A DNA stretch of 6,703 bases from Bacteroidia bacterium (GTDB lineage Bacteria; Bacteroidota; Bacteroidia; Bacteroidales; Tannerellaceae): the NCBI GenBank assembly GCA_025996775.1, contig BNTS01000142.1, forward strand, positions 1-6,703, given 5' to 3'. Position 1 is the stretch's first letter, and each line of letters opens with the position of its first letter. Of the stretch, positions 6,673 through 6,703 are shown piece by piece. The position numbers and the translations under genes were made by a program. The notes under the pieces were generated by a model. The model searched no databases, was not told where the DNA came from, and saw only the letters and a program-made list of their open reading frames with translations.

Positions 6673-6703
6673 CCAAAAGAAGCCGTCTTTTCAAAATATT
6701 TTT

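Larger units (their letters stand above)
6196..6703. other. AT-rich non-coding region
   Basis: No convincing gene lies here. The longest open frame, 116 codons on the minus strand (6222-6572), runs through the terminator-like hairpin at 6251-6285 and the TTGAAAA tandem repeat. It has no clear domain, and its hydrophobic look follows from A/T-rich composition. Apart from the repeats listed separately I see no tRNA or rRNA; I did not identify a known small RNA. Confidence 0.6.

Overview
The window looks like a piece of a Bacteroidota chromosome, most plausibly a Porphyromonadaceae/Tannerellaceae-type gut bacterium such as Parabacteroides. That is inference from four things: a type IX secretion (T9SS) C-terminal sorting domain, a large Oar-like TonB-dependent receptor with an N-terminal carboxypeptidase-regulatory-like domain, a TAnnTTTG promoter element, and start codons with AT-rich leaders and no Shine-Dalgarno sequence. 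Genus-level assignment was not tested.

Layout. (1) Positions 1-1595, plus strand: the C-terminal ~530 residues of a large cell-surface protein cut by the left edge, ending in a T9SS type A-like sorting domain. (2) Positions 1596-1838: a non-coding gap between convergent transcription units, with a GC-rich terminator-like hairpin just after the surface protein and a long AT-rich inverted repeat (1721-1782). (3) Positions 1839-6000, minus strand: a three-gene unit transcribed right to left, with gaps of 25 and 24 bp. Its order is a 212-residue secreted protein of unknown function, a 1061-residue Oar-like TonB-dependent outer-membrane receptor, and the first 95 residues of a secreted PHP-domain phosphoesterase-like protein that stops prematurely. 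A promoter candidate lies about 36 bp upstream of the first gene. (4) Positions 6001-6703: about 700 bp with no convincing gene. It holds degenerate direct repeats resembling the ends of IS21-family elements, a minus-strand terminator-like hairpin, short A/T-rich tandem repeats and a cluster of small palindromes near the right edge.

How the genes may work together. The minus-strand unit looks like an envelope uptake operon: the receptor would move a ligand across the outer membrane, and a periplasmic PHP hydrolase would have acted on a phosphorylated compound. The hydrolase keeps its signal peptide and first metal-binding motifs but has lost the rest, so the operon appears partly decayed. No SusD-like lipoprotein follows the receptor, so it is not a standard SusC/SusD glycan pair. 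I did not find a convincing new defence or mobile system. The points most worth checking are the truncated PHP gene, the uncharacterised 212-residue protein and the palindrome cluster.
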